Positions 7,944 through 15,748 of a stretch of DNA of 64,000 nt are shown here, piece after piece. Below the pieces are notes generated by a model. The model was not told the DNA's origin. It saw nothing but the letters and a program-made list of their open reading frames with translations, and did no database searches. The translations under genes were made by a program, and so were the position numbers. The stretch covers positions 124,001-188,000 of the forward strand of contig NZ_BDCK01000002.1 in the NCBI RefSeq assembly GCF_001613465.1, given 5' to 3'. Within the stretch, counting starts at the first letter, position 1; each line of letters begins with the position of its first letter. Source of the DNA: Nocardia niwae NBRC 108934 = DSM 45340 (GTDB taxonomy: Bacteria; Actinomycetota; Actinomycetes; Mycobacteriales; Mycobacteriaceae).

Positions 7944-9335
7944 TCAGGCGTCGGCGAGCACCGGCGAGTAGTTCGACCTGGCGAACCGGCCCGCGGGCGC
8001 GAAACGGCCCAGCAGCGTGGCGGCGTCCGCGCCGGTGACCCGCGTGATGAACTCGTCGACCGCCTCCGGCGAATCGATCGGCAGGAACGGCTGCGGGCGA
8101 TGCAGCAGCCCGACCAGCGCCGAGGCGAACGCCGGGTCGACGGCCGCCGCGGCGAAGAACGCGTTGCCGACCTCCGCCAGCTCGGGATCGCTGAGGAACA
8201 GCCTGGTCACCTTGTTGGCGGCGTCGGCGCGCGCGGCCAGGAACGCGCCGTACTGCCGTGCGATCCACGCCTCGTCGAACGGTCCTTCGTGCACCGCGGC
8301 CGCCGCGACCAACCGCTGCGCCTGGATCAGGCCGCTCTGCGCGCCCTGTCCGGCGATCGGGTCGTAGGCGATGGCGGTATCGCCCAGTGCCGCGACCACG
8401 TGCCCGCCCGCGGTGCGACCGACACCGGACCGCACGACCGGGCGCACCGCGCCCTTCAGCCACGAGTGCGGGTCCTCGGGAATGGTTTTGGTGGCCAGCA
8501 CCTCCGGCAGGTCCCAATCGATGTAGTCGCGGTAGAGATCCTGCACGATCCGGTGCGCCGACTCGGCGGACTCCGCGGCGGCGAAGCGCTTCTCCCAATC
8601 GCTGCCGGGCCGCGCCCAGCCGAGGAAGGCCCAGCTCGGCCCCGCGTCCTTGTGCAGGTACGGGCCCCACCACCCTTCACCCTGGTCGGCGAGGATGGAG
8701 AAACCGCTGTGCGCGCCGCCCGCGACGCTGCGATGGGCGAAGACGTTCTCGTCGTGGCCGAGTCCGGTGACGACGACGGTGAGCAGCGAGCGCTGCGGCG
8801 CGTCGTAGGGGGTGCGCTGCGCGTCGACGGGGAACAGATCCGACAGTCCGCCGCGACCGGTCGCGACCAACGTGAGGTCGTTGGCGGCGGCGATGCCGTC
8901 GAGCGTCTCCGGCGTCACCGGCTCGACCACGAACCGGCCGCCGCGCTCCAGGAACGCGGTGAGCCGCTCGTCGGCTTTGAGCCGGGTGTCCACCGCGACG
9001 CCGACGTATCCGTCGAAATGACCGTCGAATTGGATCAATTCGGGGCGCTCGGGCCCGGGTCCGGCGATGCGCACGCTCAAACCGGTGTGCCGTGGCGCCC
9101 GCGCGGTGTAGCTGTCCAGTCCGAGCGCGGCCTCGGCCTGCTGGGTCTCACCGAATTCGAGCGCGGTGCCGGTGGCGGGCACGTCGTCGCGCAAGGCGCG
9201 CTGATCGCGCTCGCTGTAGAGGGTGACGTCGAAACCGGCGTCGAGAAGTCCTAGCGCCGCAGTGACGCCGGTCTGTCCGGCACCGATAACCGCGGCCGAA
9301 CGAGTGGAACGGGAAACGGATTGCTGCGAAGTCAT
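7944..9335 (-). CDS. StyA-like styrene/indole monooxygenase-family flavoprotein
   Basis: A 463-residue FAD-dependent oxygenase. The N-terminal dinucleotide fold is AAVIGAGQTGVTAALGLLDAGFDVTLYSER, with GxGxxG near residue 18. GDTAIAYDPIAGQGAQSGLIQA is the second FAD block typical of the single-component group E enzymes (styrene and indole monooxygenases). Such enzymes take FADH2 from a separate reductase and insert one oxygen into alkenes or thioethers. It leads the organosulfur operon and two flavin reductases lie downstream, so a sulfur-oxygenation role is a reasonable inference, but the substrate is unknown. The ATG at 9335 has a weak ribosome site. Confidence 0.85.
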   Translation of the reverse strand: MTSQQSVSRSTRSAAVIGAGQTGVTAALGLLDAGFDVTLYSERDQRALRDDVPATGTALEFGETQQAEAALGLDSYTARAPRHTGLSVRIAGPGPERPELIQFDGHFDGYVGVAVDTRLKADERLTAFLERGGRFVVEPVTPETLDGIAAANDLTLVATGRGGLSDLFPVDAQRTPYDAPQRSLLTVVVTGLGHDENVFAHRSVAGGAHSGFSILADQGEGWWGPYLHKDAGPSWAFLGWARPGSDWEKRFAAAESAESAHRIVQDLYRDYIDWDLPEVLATKTIPEDPHSWLKGAVRPVVRSGVGRTAGGHVVAALGDTAIAYDPIAGQGAQSGLIQAQRLVAAAAVHEGPFDEAWIARQYGAFLAARADAANKVTRLFLSDPELAEVGNAFFAAAAVDPAFASALVGLLHRPQPFLPIDSPEAVDEFITRVTGADAATLLGRFAPAGRFARSNYSPVLADA

Positions 9336-9420
9336 GCAGGGATGATGCGACGGTCACACGGTGGTCGCAGAGTGTTGCGATCACCGAGAATCAATGGGCA
9401 GACAGCGAATTCCCAGCGCG

Positions 9421-9426
9421 TACCAT
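9421..9426 (+). promoter_or_regulatory. -10 hexamer for leaderless fRMsr gene
   Basis: TACCAT (TANNNT type) sits 7 nt before the ATG at 9434 with no ribosome site, so the transcript probably starts at or next to the start codon. Confidence 0.6.
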
Positions 9427-9433
9427 TCGGCCC

Positions 9434-9916
9434 ATGTCGTTTGTCGTCGCCGACCTGACCGGAGACCGCACCGAGCAGTACCGCCGGCTCGCCGCTCAGG
9501 CCGAAGCGCTGGTCGCGGGTGAGACCGACCGCATCGCCAATGCCGCCAATCTCGCCGCCTTGGTATTCCACGCGTTACCCGATGTGAATTGGGTGGGTTT
9601 CTATTTCTACGACGGGCGCGAACTCGTGGTCGGGCCGTTCCAGGGCAAACCCGCGTGTGTGCGCATCGCGCTGGAAAAAGGCGTCTGCGGCGCTGCGGCG
9701 CGGACCAGGGAGACCCAGCTCGTGCCCGACGTGCACGCATTCGAAGGCCACATCGCGTGCGACGCCGACACACGGTCGGAAATAGTCGTCCCATTGATCA
9801 GCAACGATGCGCTGATCGGAGTATTGGACCTCGACAGTTCGCAGACCGGGCGCTTCGACGAAACCGATCGCGCGGGACTGGAAGTGATAGCCGAGATATT
9901 CCTCGCCGCAGGCTGA
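9434..9916 (+). CDS. msrC: Free methionine-(R)-sulfoxide reductase (GAF domain)
   Basis: A 160-residue single GAF-domain protein. NWVGFYFYDGRELVVGPFQGKPACVRI, EKGVCG and EGHIACDADTRSEIVVPL identify the free-Met-R-sulfoxide reductase (fRMsr) family. Cysteines 75, 85 and 109 keep the 10- and 24-residue spacing I recall for the catalytic cysteines of the E. coli enzyme (84, 94, 118). It reduces free methionine-R-sulfoxide in the cytosol. It is divergent from the StyA-like operon and convergent with the DszA-like gene, so it lies inside the sulfur locus and may recover oxidised methionine. Confidence 0.9.
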   Translation: MSFVVADLTGDRTEQYRRLAAQAEALVAGETDRIANAANLAALVFHALPDVNWVGFYFYDGRELVVGPFQGKPACVRIALEKGVCGAAARTRETQLVPDVHAFEGHIACDADTRSEIVVPLISNDALIGVLDLDSSQTGRFDETDRAGLEVIAEIFLAAG

Positions 9917-9936
9917 TTCGCCGACCGGAGAAACGA

Positions 9937-9970
9937 GACGGCGCCGGGCCACGAGGGTTCCGGCGCCGTC
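9937..9970. terminator. Hairpin between convergent fRMsr and DszA-like genes
   Basis: GACGGCGCCGG and CCGGCGCCGTC form an 11-bp perfect stem with a 12-nt loop, lying between the two stops at 9916 and 9979. It fits a bidirectional terminator. Confidence 0.7.
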
Positions 9971-9978
9971 CGAGCACG

Positions 9979-11412
9979 TTACGAATTCGCCTCCACCGTC
10001 GCCCCCGGGCGCGCAACCGAATCCGGCAAGGCCGTCGATCCCGGACCGCCCAACCGGTACCTGGCTCCGCGGTGGTCGGCGGGCAACCGGTCGCCCGCGC
10101 CGAACAGCGCGTTGCGCAGGGTGCCCGACGGGTACTGCTCCGCGTACGCACCTCGGGCGGTCAACACCGGAACCACGTGCCGAACAATGTCTTCGAACGA
10201 TCCCGGCGTGATCGCGTAGGCCAGGTTGAAGCCGTCCAGATCGGTTTCGGCGGCCCACTCCTGAAGCAGGTCGGCGACCGTCTCCCCGGATCCGGCGAAC
10301 ACCGGCCCCATGCCGCCGATCCCGGCCCATTTGCCGATATCGCGGACGGTCCATTCGCGGCCGTCGTCGTCGAATTCCTGGAACGCGGCCACCGCCGACT
10401 GGATCGCATTGCTTTCGACCTGGCCGATCGGGTCGTCGAGGTCGTAGCGGGACAGGTCGATGCCCATCCAGCCGGACATGAAGACCAAGCCGCCCTCGAC
10501 GCTCGCGTAGGAGAGGTAATCCTCGTGCTTGCGCCGCGCCGCTTCGTCGGTCTCGTCCGTGACGATCGTCGCGAGCGCGTAGACGCGCGCCGCGTCACGG
10601 CTGCGGCCCGCCGCCTCCAGCGCATCCCGGATGCGGGCAACCGTTTGTGCGAGCACTCGTTTCGACGGACCGGCGATGAAGATGGCTTCGGCGTTCTCCG
10701 CGGCGAACCGCACCCCGCGCGGTGAAGCCCCCGCCTGGTAGATCACCGGCGTCCGTTGCGGTGACGGCTCGGAGAGGTGGACGCCCGGCACGGTGTAGTG
10801 CGCGCCGCGATGACCGATGTGGTGCACCTTGGCCGGATCCACGTAGACGCCCGCGGCCGCGTCGCGGACCACCGCGTCGTCCTCCCACGAGCCTTCCCAC
10901 AACTTGTAGAGCACCTCGAGGTACTCGTCGGCCTGGTTGTAGCGCTCGTCGTGGTCGAGCTGGTCGGCCGCGCCGAAATTGCGTGCCGCCGAGGGCAGAT
11001 ATCCGGTCACCACGTTCCAGCCCAGCCTGCCGTTGGTGAGATGGTCGAGCGTCGAAAGCCGCCGCGCGAACGGGTACGGGTGCTCGAATCCGGTGCCGGT
11101 GGTGATGCCGAACCCGAGATGCTCGGTCACCGCCGCCATGGCGGAGACCAGCAGCAGCGGGTCGGCGACCGGGATCTGCGCGCCTTGACGCAGCGCGGCG
11201 ACGTCGTCGCCGCCGTAGACGTCGTAGGTGCCGAGGACGTCGGCGATGAAGATGCCGTCGAAGCGGCCGCGTTCCGGCAGCTTCGCCAGCTCGGTCCAGT
11301 AGCCGAGTTCCTTGTAGCGGTGCGACTGGTCGTCAGGATGCCGCCACAGCCCCGGGGACTGATGGGCGACGCAGTTCATGTCGAAAGCGTTGAACCGGAT
11401 CCGGCGGGTCAC
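9979..11412 (-). CDS. NtaA/DmoA/DszA-family FMN-dependent monooxygenase
   Basis: A 477-residue LLM-class flavin monooxygenase. RFDGIFIADVLGTYDVYGG, AMAAVTEHLGFGITTGTGFEHPYPFARRLSTLDHLTNGRLGWNVVTGY (quoted only as its known blocks TEHLGFG and GRLGWNVVTG), DHDERY and VIYQAGASPRGVRFAAENAEAIF are the family blocks. Relatives oxidise dibenzothiophene sulfone (DszA), dimethyl sulfide (DmoA) or nitrilotriacetate (NtaA), using FMNH2. The GTG start at 11412 overlaps the stop of the DszC-like gene (GTGA), so both are made from one message. No reductase is encoded in this pair; the two in the neighbouring operon could serve. The exact substrate cannot be read from sequence. Confidence 0.87.
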   Translation of the reverse strand: MTRRIRFNAFDMNCVAHQSPGLWRHPDDQSHRYKELGYWTELAKLPERGRFDGIFIADVLGTYDVYGGDDVAALRQGAQIPVADPLLLVSAMAAVTEHLGFGITTGTGFEHPYPFARRLSTLDHLTNGRLGWNVVTGYLPSAARNFGAADQLDHDERYNQADEYLEVLYKLWEGSWEDDAVVRDAAAGVYVDPAKVHHIGHRGAHYTVPGVHLSEPSPQRTPVIYQAGASPRGVRFAAENAEAIFIAGPSKRVLAQTVARIRDALEAAGRSRDAARVYALATIVTDETDEAARRKHEDYLSYASVEGGLVFMSGWMGIDLSRYDLDDPIGQVESNAIQSAVAAFQEFDDDGREWTVRDIGKWAGIGGMGPVFAGSGETVADLLQEWAAETDLDGFNLAYAITPGSFEDIVRHVVPVLTARGAYAEQYPSGTLRNALFGAGDRLPADHRGARYRLGGPGSTALPDSVARPGATVEANS

Positions 11413-12632
11413 CGCGCGGCTCCGGCGGTCGGTGTGCGTTCGCCCGCGCTCCAGGCGAACGGCAGAGAGGCGCCGTTGAGCAGGTGGTCACCGATCGCGC
11501 GCGCCTTCTGGATCGCCGGGTTGTGCACCGAGATGGTGCGGGCGTTGCGCCAGTGCCGATCCAACCGCAGCTGTTCGGACACCACCGAAGCCCCGCCCAC
11601 CTCGAACAGCAGCGACGTCGCGGGCAGCACCAGATCGATGACGGCGAGCTGCGCCCGAGCCGCCGCGAGTTCGGCGGCGACCAGGGCACTCTCGTCCTTC
11701 GCCCCGCCCGCCAGCACACCGTCGAGCACGTCGGCGACGGCGAGCACACTGGCTTCGGCGGCGAACGCGGCCGCCGACAGACGCCCGATCACCTGCTGGA
11801 CCAGCGGATCGTGGCGCGGCAGATCGGCGGCGGAGTGCGTGTAGCCGCGCGTGCGCGCCGCGACCCACTCGCGGATGTCGCGTTCGGCGCGCTTGGCGAT
11901 ACCCGCGAGCACCGAGAGCTGGACCAGTTGCAGGTAGGAGGTCGCGTAGGTGGGGCCGGGCGCACCATAACCGGGGCCGAGAATGCGATCCTCGGTCACT
12001 ACCACGTCGGTGAATTCCGTGGTGCCGCTGGCCGTCAGCCGCTGTCCGAAGCCGTTCCAGTCGTCGTGCTGACGCACGCCCTCGGCGTTCGCGTCCACCA
12101 GCACCCCCACCCGCTCGCCGTTCCGGTCGGCGGCGGCCAGGATGTAGTCCGCGTACAGCGATCCTGTGCTGTAGTACTTCACACCGTTGAGCAGCCAACG
12201 ACCGCCGTCGTCGGTCAACGTGGTGCGGTAGCGGTCCACCGCGCCGACGCCCGGCTCGGTTATCGCGTTGCCCACCAGCGTCCCTTCGGCCACCGCGCGC
12301 AACCAGCGCTCCCGCTCCGGCCCCTGCTCGGCCAGCAGTTGGTCCTCGACGAACGAGAAGTGCACCCGCAGCGCCTGCGGCAGGTTCGATTCGGCGGCGG
12401 CGAGTTCGATGAGCAGCCGGAACAGCTGCCGGACGGTGACGCCGTAGCCGCCGAACTCGACCGGAACGCGCAGCGCGCCGAACTTCGCCGCGCGCAGCTC
12501 GCCGACTTCGTCGTAGGGCAGGGAGCGATCGATTTCCCGCGCCACGGCGCCCTGGGCGATCCGGTCGAAGATCGGGCCGAAGATCGCATCCAGTTCGGAA
12601 TCGGTAGTGGATTGGGCCTCGGTGGTCGTCAT
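11409..12632 (-). CDS. DszC/SfnB-like flavin-dependent monooxygenase (acyl-CoA dehydrogenase fold)
   Basis: A 407-residue protein of the acyl-CoA dehydrogenase fold, paralogous to the SfnB-like protein at 5484-6701. It contains VKYYSTGSLYADYIL, HDDWNGFGQRLTASGTTEF and RHWRNARTISVHNP. DszC-type members oxygenate sulfur heterocycles with reduced flavin instead of oxidising CoA esters. The ATG at 12632 is selected over a long upstream extension in the same frame, which reads as intergenic sequence and overlaps the divergent DUF1905 gene. Coupled to the DszA/DmoA-like gene, it forms a two-step sulfur oxidation pair. Confidence 0.86.
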   Translation of the reverse strand: MTTTEAQSTTDSELDAIFGPIFDRIAQGAVAREIDRSLPYDEVGELRAAKFGALRVPVEFGGYGVTVRQLFRLLIELAAAESNLPQALRVHFSFVEDQLLAEQGPERERWLRAVAEGTLVGNAITEPGVGAVDRYRTTLTDDGGRWLLNGVKYYSTGSLYADYILAAADRNGERVGVLVDANAEGVRQHDDWNGFGQRLTASGTTEFTDVVVTEDRILGPGYGAPGPTYATSYLQLVQLSVLAGIAKRAERDIREWVAARTRGYTHSAADLPRHDPLVQQVIGRLSAAAFAAEASVLAVADVLDGVLAGGAKDESALVAAELAAARAQLAVIDLVLPATSLLFEVGGASVVSEQLRLDRHWRNARTISVHNPAIQKARAIGDHLLNGASLPFAWSAGERTPTAGAAR

Positions 12633-12776
12633 CAGCCCACGATCGCGCACCCCGCTCGGTCGCTCACGGGTTGCACGCAGCGCGATCGAAATCCTGTCCA
12701 TCGACGGCGAGCCCGACTCGACGGCCGGTGCTCCCATCCGCTCGCTCGCGGCGGGATCGCTGTCGGTGCCCACCGC

Positions 12777-12782
12777 TACAGT
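12777..12782 (+). promoter_or_regulatory. -10 hexamer for leaderless DUF1905 gene
   Basis: TACAGT followed by 6 nt and the GTG start at 12789; no ribosome site is present. Confidence 0.6.
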
Positions 12783-12788
12783 CGCTGC

Positions 12789-13091
12789 GTGACTGGTTCG
12801 CGGTACTCGTTCACGGCGGAAGTGTGGGAGCACCAAGGGGATGCCGCCTGGCACTTCGTATCGCTGCCCGAGGATGTGGCCGATGACATCGAGGAGCGCT
12901 ACGCGCATCGTTCCGGCGGCTTCGGCGCGGTGCGGGTGCACGTGGTCGTCGGCGGCAGCAGCTGGTCAACATCACTGTTCCCGGATAAGTCGCGGGCGAC
13001 CTACGTGCTGCCGATGAAGAAGGCGGTCCGGGCCGCGGAGGGGTTGGAGGCGGGGTCGAGCGCGCTGATCGAGCTCACCGTGGCACTGTGA
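12789..13091 (+). CDS. DUF1905 domain protein
   Basis: A 100-residue protein consisting of one DUF1905 domain. FTAEVWEHQGDAAWHFVSLPEDVADDIEERY and the closing YVLPMKKAVRAAEGLEAGS segment are typical. The family is a small beta-barrel of unknown function, sometimes fused to bacteriocin-protection domains. Starting at the GTG at 12789 gives the usual length and a leaderless promoter; a much longer frame upstream is antisense to the DszC-like gene and not credible. It is divergent from the DszC-like/DszA-like pair. Confidence 0.85.
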   Translation: MTGSRYSFTAEVWEHQGDAAWHFVSLPEDVADDIEERYAHRSGGFGAVRVHVVVGGSSWSTSLFPDKSRATYVLPMKKAVRAAEGLEAGSSALIELTVAL

Positions 13092-13129
13092 GACGGGAAC
13101 CACCAGCGGTTCGCGCGCGTCCGCGCGGA

Positions 13130-13762
13130 TCAGTACGAGACCGGCCGTCCTGGAACCCGTCCCGCCGCATCGCGCTTGCTCGCACTTCGTTTGACCGCCA
13201 CAACCACGATCACGAGCACACCGAGCACAACGCCGCCGAAACCCAAGGCGAGCGCACCCAGCAGCGTGCCGACGAAAGACGAGCCGAGACCCTGCCCGAT
13301 GGCGACCGTCACCTCGGAACTACCCGCCGTGGTCACGCGATAGGCGCCCGGCTTCGCGGCATCGAACGAGAACCCGGCCCGCCCCTCGTGGCTGCCGAAG
13401 GAATAGGTGACGGTCGCGTCGTATTTCCGCAACTCCGCATGCTTGCCGTCGGGATCGAGCACCCGCAGGTCGACCGTGCCGGAGGGGCCCTGGGACGCCG
13501 CTCCGGAATACTCGAGGTACACGGTGTAGCCACCGGACTCCGCCAAGTTCACCACCCCGGAGCCGGGCACCTTGATCCGCTGGAAGTCGTCGATGCGGCC
13601 CGAGGTCTGCAGGAAGCCGAAAGCGCCGAGGATGATCCCGCCGATGATGCCGACGCCGATCAGCGCGCCACCCAGCGCGAACCAGCGACCGGAAGGGGTG
13701 ATCGGTTGCGTCCCGGGTGCTCCCACCGAGCCCGGCGATGTCGGAAAAGGCGGCTGTGACAC
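13130..13762 (-). CDS. Two-TM membrane protein, unknown function
   Basis: A 210-residue protein I cannot place in a named family. A Pro-rich cytosolic N-terminus of about 25 residues precedes TM helix 1 (ALGGALIGVGIIGGIILGAF). An extracytoplasmic beta-rich domain of about 110 residues follows, with repeated DLRVLDPDG, YSFGSHEG and GAYRVTTAG strands. TM helix 2 near the C-terminus (LALGFGGVVLGVLVIVVVAV) ends in a basic tail. The GTG at 13762 follows GAGGTCCG, better than an upstream start at 13858. The external beta-sandwich could bind ligand or carbohydrate, but this is a guess. Confidence 0.75.
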   Translation of the reverse strand: MSQPPFPTSPGSVGAPGTQPITPSGRWFALGGALIGVGIIGGIILGAFGFLQTSGRIDDFQRIKVPGSGVVNLAESGGYTVYLEYSGAASQGPSGTVDLRVLDPDGKHAELRKYDATVTYSFGSHEGRAGFSFDAAKPGAYRVTTAGSSEVTVAIGQGLGSSFVGTLLGALALGFGGVVLGVLVIVVVAVKRSASKRDAAGRVPGRPVSY

Positions 13763-13879
13763 GGTCGGACCTCGGCTTCTGGTCGACACCCGCGTCGACG
13801 TAGCGTCAGCGTACGGTCTGCCGCACCGCCTCGCTATGCGAAGCGTCGGCCGACGCACCCTGGGCGACGGCCGACCTGA

Positions 13880-14221
13880 TCAGCGCGCCTGGGGCGCCGA
13901 CATGCACTCGCCGGCGATGCGGCCGCTGGCCGCGCGCGCCTTGTCCGCGTCCTCTTTGCTCATCCCCAGCGTTTCCTGGTTGGGAGACTTGGTGTCGTAC
14001 TCGTCGCTGATCATGATCCGCAGTCCGGCCTGCGAGATTCCCTGATCGACGAACACCTTCGCGGCGCATTCGGCCAGTTGCTTGTTCTTGAGGCCCTTGT
14101 CCTGCAGCGACTTGGCGAGATCGGCCTGCGTCACCGTCGGCGCCGCCGCCTCTTCGTCACTGCCGCATGCCGCGAGCACCGGCAGCGCGATCAGCGCCGC
14201 GGCGATCATGCAGATCCGCAC
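13880..14221 (-). CDS. Small secreted lipoprotein, unknown function
   Basis: A 113-residue protein with a clear lipoprotein signal: RICMIAAALIALPVLAAC, with the lipobox LAAC and the lipidated Cys about 19 residues from the start. The mature part is Glu/Ala/Lys-rich, with two further cysteines (ECAAKV and GECMSA) that may form a disulfide. The GTG at 14221 has AGGAAGAGGAG just upstream, so the longer 150-residue frame is rejected. No family assignment; the mature domain resembles small helical exported proteins common in Nocardia. Confidence 0.75.
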   Translation of the reverse strand: MRICMIAAALIALPVLAACGSDEEAAAPTVTQADLAKSLQDKGLKNKQLAECAAKVFVDQGISQAGLRIMISDEYDTKSPNQETLGMSKEDADKARAASGRIAGECMSAPQAR

Positions 14222-14350
14222 CTGACTCCTCTTCCTCGACTGACCACTGTCGGTGGCGTGGCCACCATAATGCCGTGTGGCGTCCAGCGGTAGTCGTGGA
14301 TGGCATTCACAGCTGGATACGCTGTCGCGCACTGATTTACCGGGAAGTCC

Positions 14351-14647
14351 TCAAAGGTCCATCGCAGCGCGCAACGCGGTGTCGAGCCGTTCCAAAGTCT
14401 CGGTGTCCACCACGTCCACCCGCTCGGCCAGCCAACCACGGAAGATGCGCCCGATGTTCCCGGCATGCACCCAGCCGTGCTGCTCTACCGGAACCGCGAG
14501 AATGTCCTGCGGATCGTCCTCGATCACCTCGGCCGCGATCAGCCAGGGGCGCGGCGATTCGTTGATGCCGTCACTGCTGATGAGCACGACCGTTCGGCGG
14601 CGCGGCGAACCATGCGGGTTGTAGATCCACAGTTCACCCCGACGCAC
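14351..14647 (-). CDS. MazF/PemK-family toxin
   Basis: A 98-residue type II toxin of the MazF/PemK fold. RRGELWIYNPHGSPRRRTVVLISSDGIN matches the start of the family (here broken as RRGELWIY, then RRTVVLISSD), and later DDPQDILAVPVEQHGWV and TLERLDTALRAAMDL complete it. Members are mRNA interferases. The GTG at 14647 overlaps the antitoxin gene by 14 nt, the usual antitoxin-first arrangement. Whether it cleaves RNA is untested. The gene is chromosomal, with no mobile-element marks nearby. Confidence 0.85.
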   Translation of the reverse strand: MRRGELWIYNPHGSPRRRTVVLISSDGINESPRPWLIAAEVIEDDPQDILAVPVEQHGWVHAGNIGRIFRGWLAERVDVVDTETLERLDTALRAAMDL

Positions 14648-14858
14648 GCATCGCCTCCTCGGCGGCCGCCAGCTCGGCCGCGTCCGCGGCGGCCTCGGCG
14701 GTCACATCCGACACCGGACCCACACCGGTGCGCACGGCCTCCCGTCGCGCGGCCTTCGATATCCAAGCCGACGGCGACATTCCCGCGCGAGCGGCCGCTT
14801 GTTCGGCGTACGACCAGGCGGCTTCATCGAGCGAAAGGGTGACCTTACGCGTTGCCAT
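14634..14858 (-). CDS. RHH-type antitoxin of the MazF-like pair
   Basis: A 74-residue protein starting MATRKVTLSLDEAAWSYAEQAA, a ribbon-helix-helix-like beginning, followed by SPSAWISKAARREA and an Ala/Glu-rich acidic C-terminal tail, the part that would wrap the toxin. The ATG at 14858 is chosen because the RHH strand begins right after it. It is upstream of and overlaps the toxin gene; such antitoxins normally autorepress the operon. Confidence 0.82.
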   Translation of the reverse strand: MATRKVTLSLDEAAWSYAEQAAARAGMSPSAWISKAARREAVRTGVGPVSDVTAEAAADAAELAAAEEAMRASG

Positions 14859-14944
14859 ACCAATTATCCTACCGGCCGGGCGCGGCTCGGCACCACCCCT
14901 CGCCACACGGACCGCGATCCCAACTGACGACAGGTGACTGCTGT

Positions 14945-14950
14945 TAGGGT
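14945..14950 (+). promoter_or_regulatory. -10 hexamer for leaderless hydrolase gene
   Basis: TAGGGT, 6 nt, then ATG at 14957, without a ribosome site. Confidence 0.6.
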
Positions 14951-14956
14951 TGGCGC

Positions 14957-15748
14957 ATGACGACGTTGCACCATCACCGCGTCGGCGCGGGCGACCCGCT
15001 CGTGCTGGTACACGGGGTCGGAAGCCGGTGGCAGGTGTGGGAGCCGATCATCGACACACTGGCCGCGTCGTACGAAGTGATCGCCGTCGACCTGCCCGGC
15101 TTCGGCGGATCGACGCGCCCGCTCGCGCACAACACGGTGCCCAACCTCACCGACGCGCTCGCCGAATTCCTCGCCGCCCAGGGGATCGAACAACCGCATC
15201 TCGCGGGCAACTCGATGGGCGGGCTGATCACGCTGGAATTGGGCACACGAGGGCTGGCTCGCTCGGTGACCGCCTACTCCCCGATCGGATTCTGGGATAT
15301 TGCCGGTCGCGTGTGGTGCCAGCAGTCGCTGGGCAAGTCGCGAGCGCTGGCACGCAAGCTGCGACCGGCCCTGCCGTCCGTACTCGGCACTGCCGCGGGC
15401 CGGACCGTCTTCCTCTCACTGGTCTTCGGCAAACCATGGGCGCTGGATGCGCAAGTGGCACTCGACACCGCCATCGGCGCGGCGGACGCGGCCGGGTTCG
15501 ACGAGGCGATCGCCTCGTTCACCGATGTCCGACCGCCCGAAATCGACGCCCTCGCCGACATTCCGGTGACGATCGCCTGGGGCAGCCGCGACATCCTGCT
15601 CACCTACGCGACCCAGAGCCGTAAGGCGCGCAGCCTGCTGCCGGACGCCGAGCACGTCACGCTGCACGGCAGCGGGCACACGCCGTTCTTCGACGACCCG
15701 GCGGGCTGCGCACAGGTTCTGCTGGAGACGATCACCCGCCGGCGGTAG
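14957..15748 (+). CDS. Alpha/beta-fold hydrolase
   Basis: A 263-residue alpha/beta hydrolase. The oxyanion-region motif LVHGVGSRWQVW is near residue 20, and the nucleophile elbow GNSMGG carries the catalytic Ser near 87. The acid is the Asp in WGSRDILL near 209 and the His is in GSGHTPFFDDP near 238, so the triad is complete. The substrate is unknown; relatives hydrolyse esters, lactones or C-C bonds. It converges on the TetR gene, with a 17-nt overlap of the 3' ends. Confidence 0.88.
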   Translation: MTTLHHHRVGAGDPLVLVHGVGSRWQVWEPIIDTLAASYEVIAVDLPGFGGSTRPLAHNTVPNLTDALAEFLAAQGIEQPHLAGNSMGGLITLELGTRGLARSVTAYSPIGFWDIAGRVWCQQSLGKSRALARKLRPALPSVLGTAAGRTVFLSLVFGKPWALDAQVALDTAIGAADAAGFDEAIASFTDVRPPEIDALADIPVTIAWGSRDILLTYATQSRKARSLLPDAEHVTLHGSGHTPFFDDPAGCAQVLLETITRRR

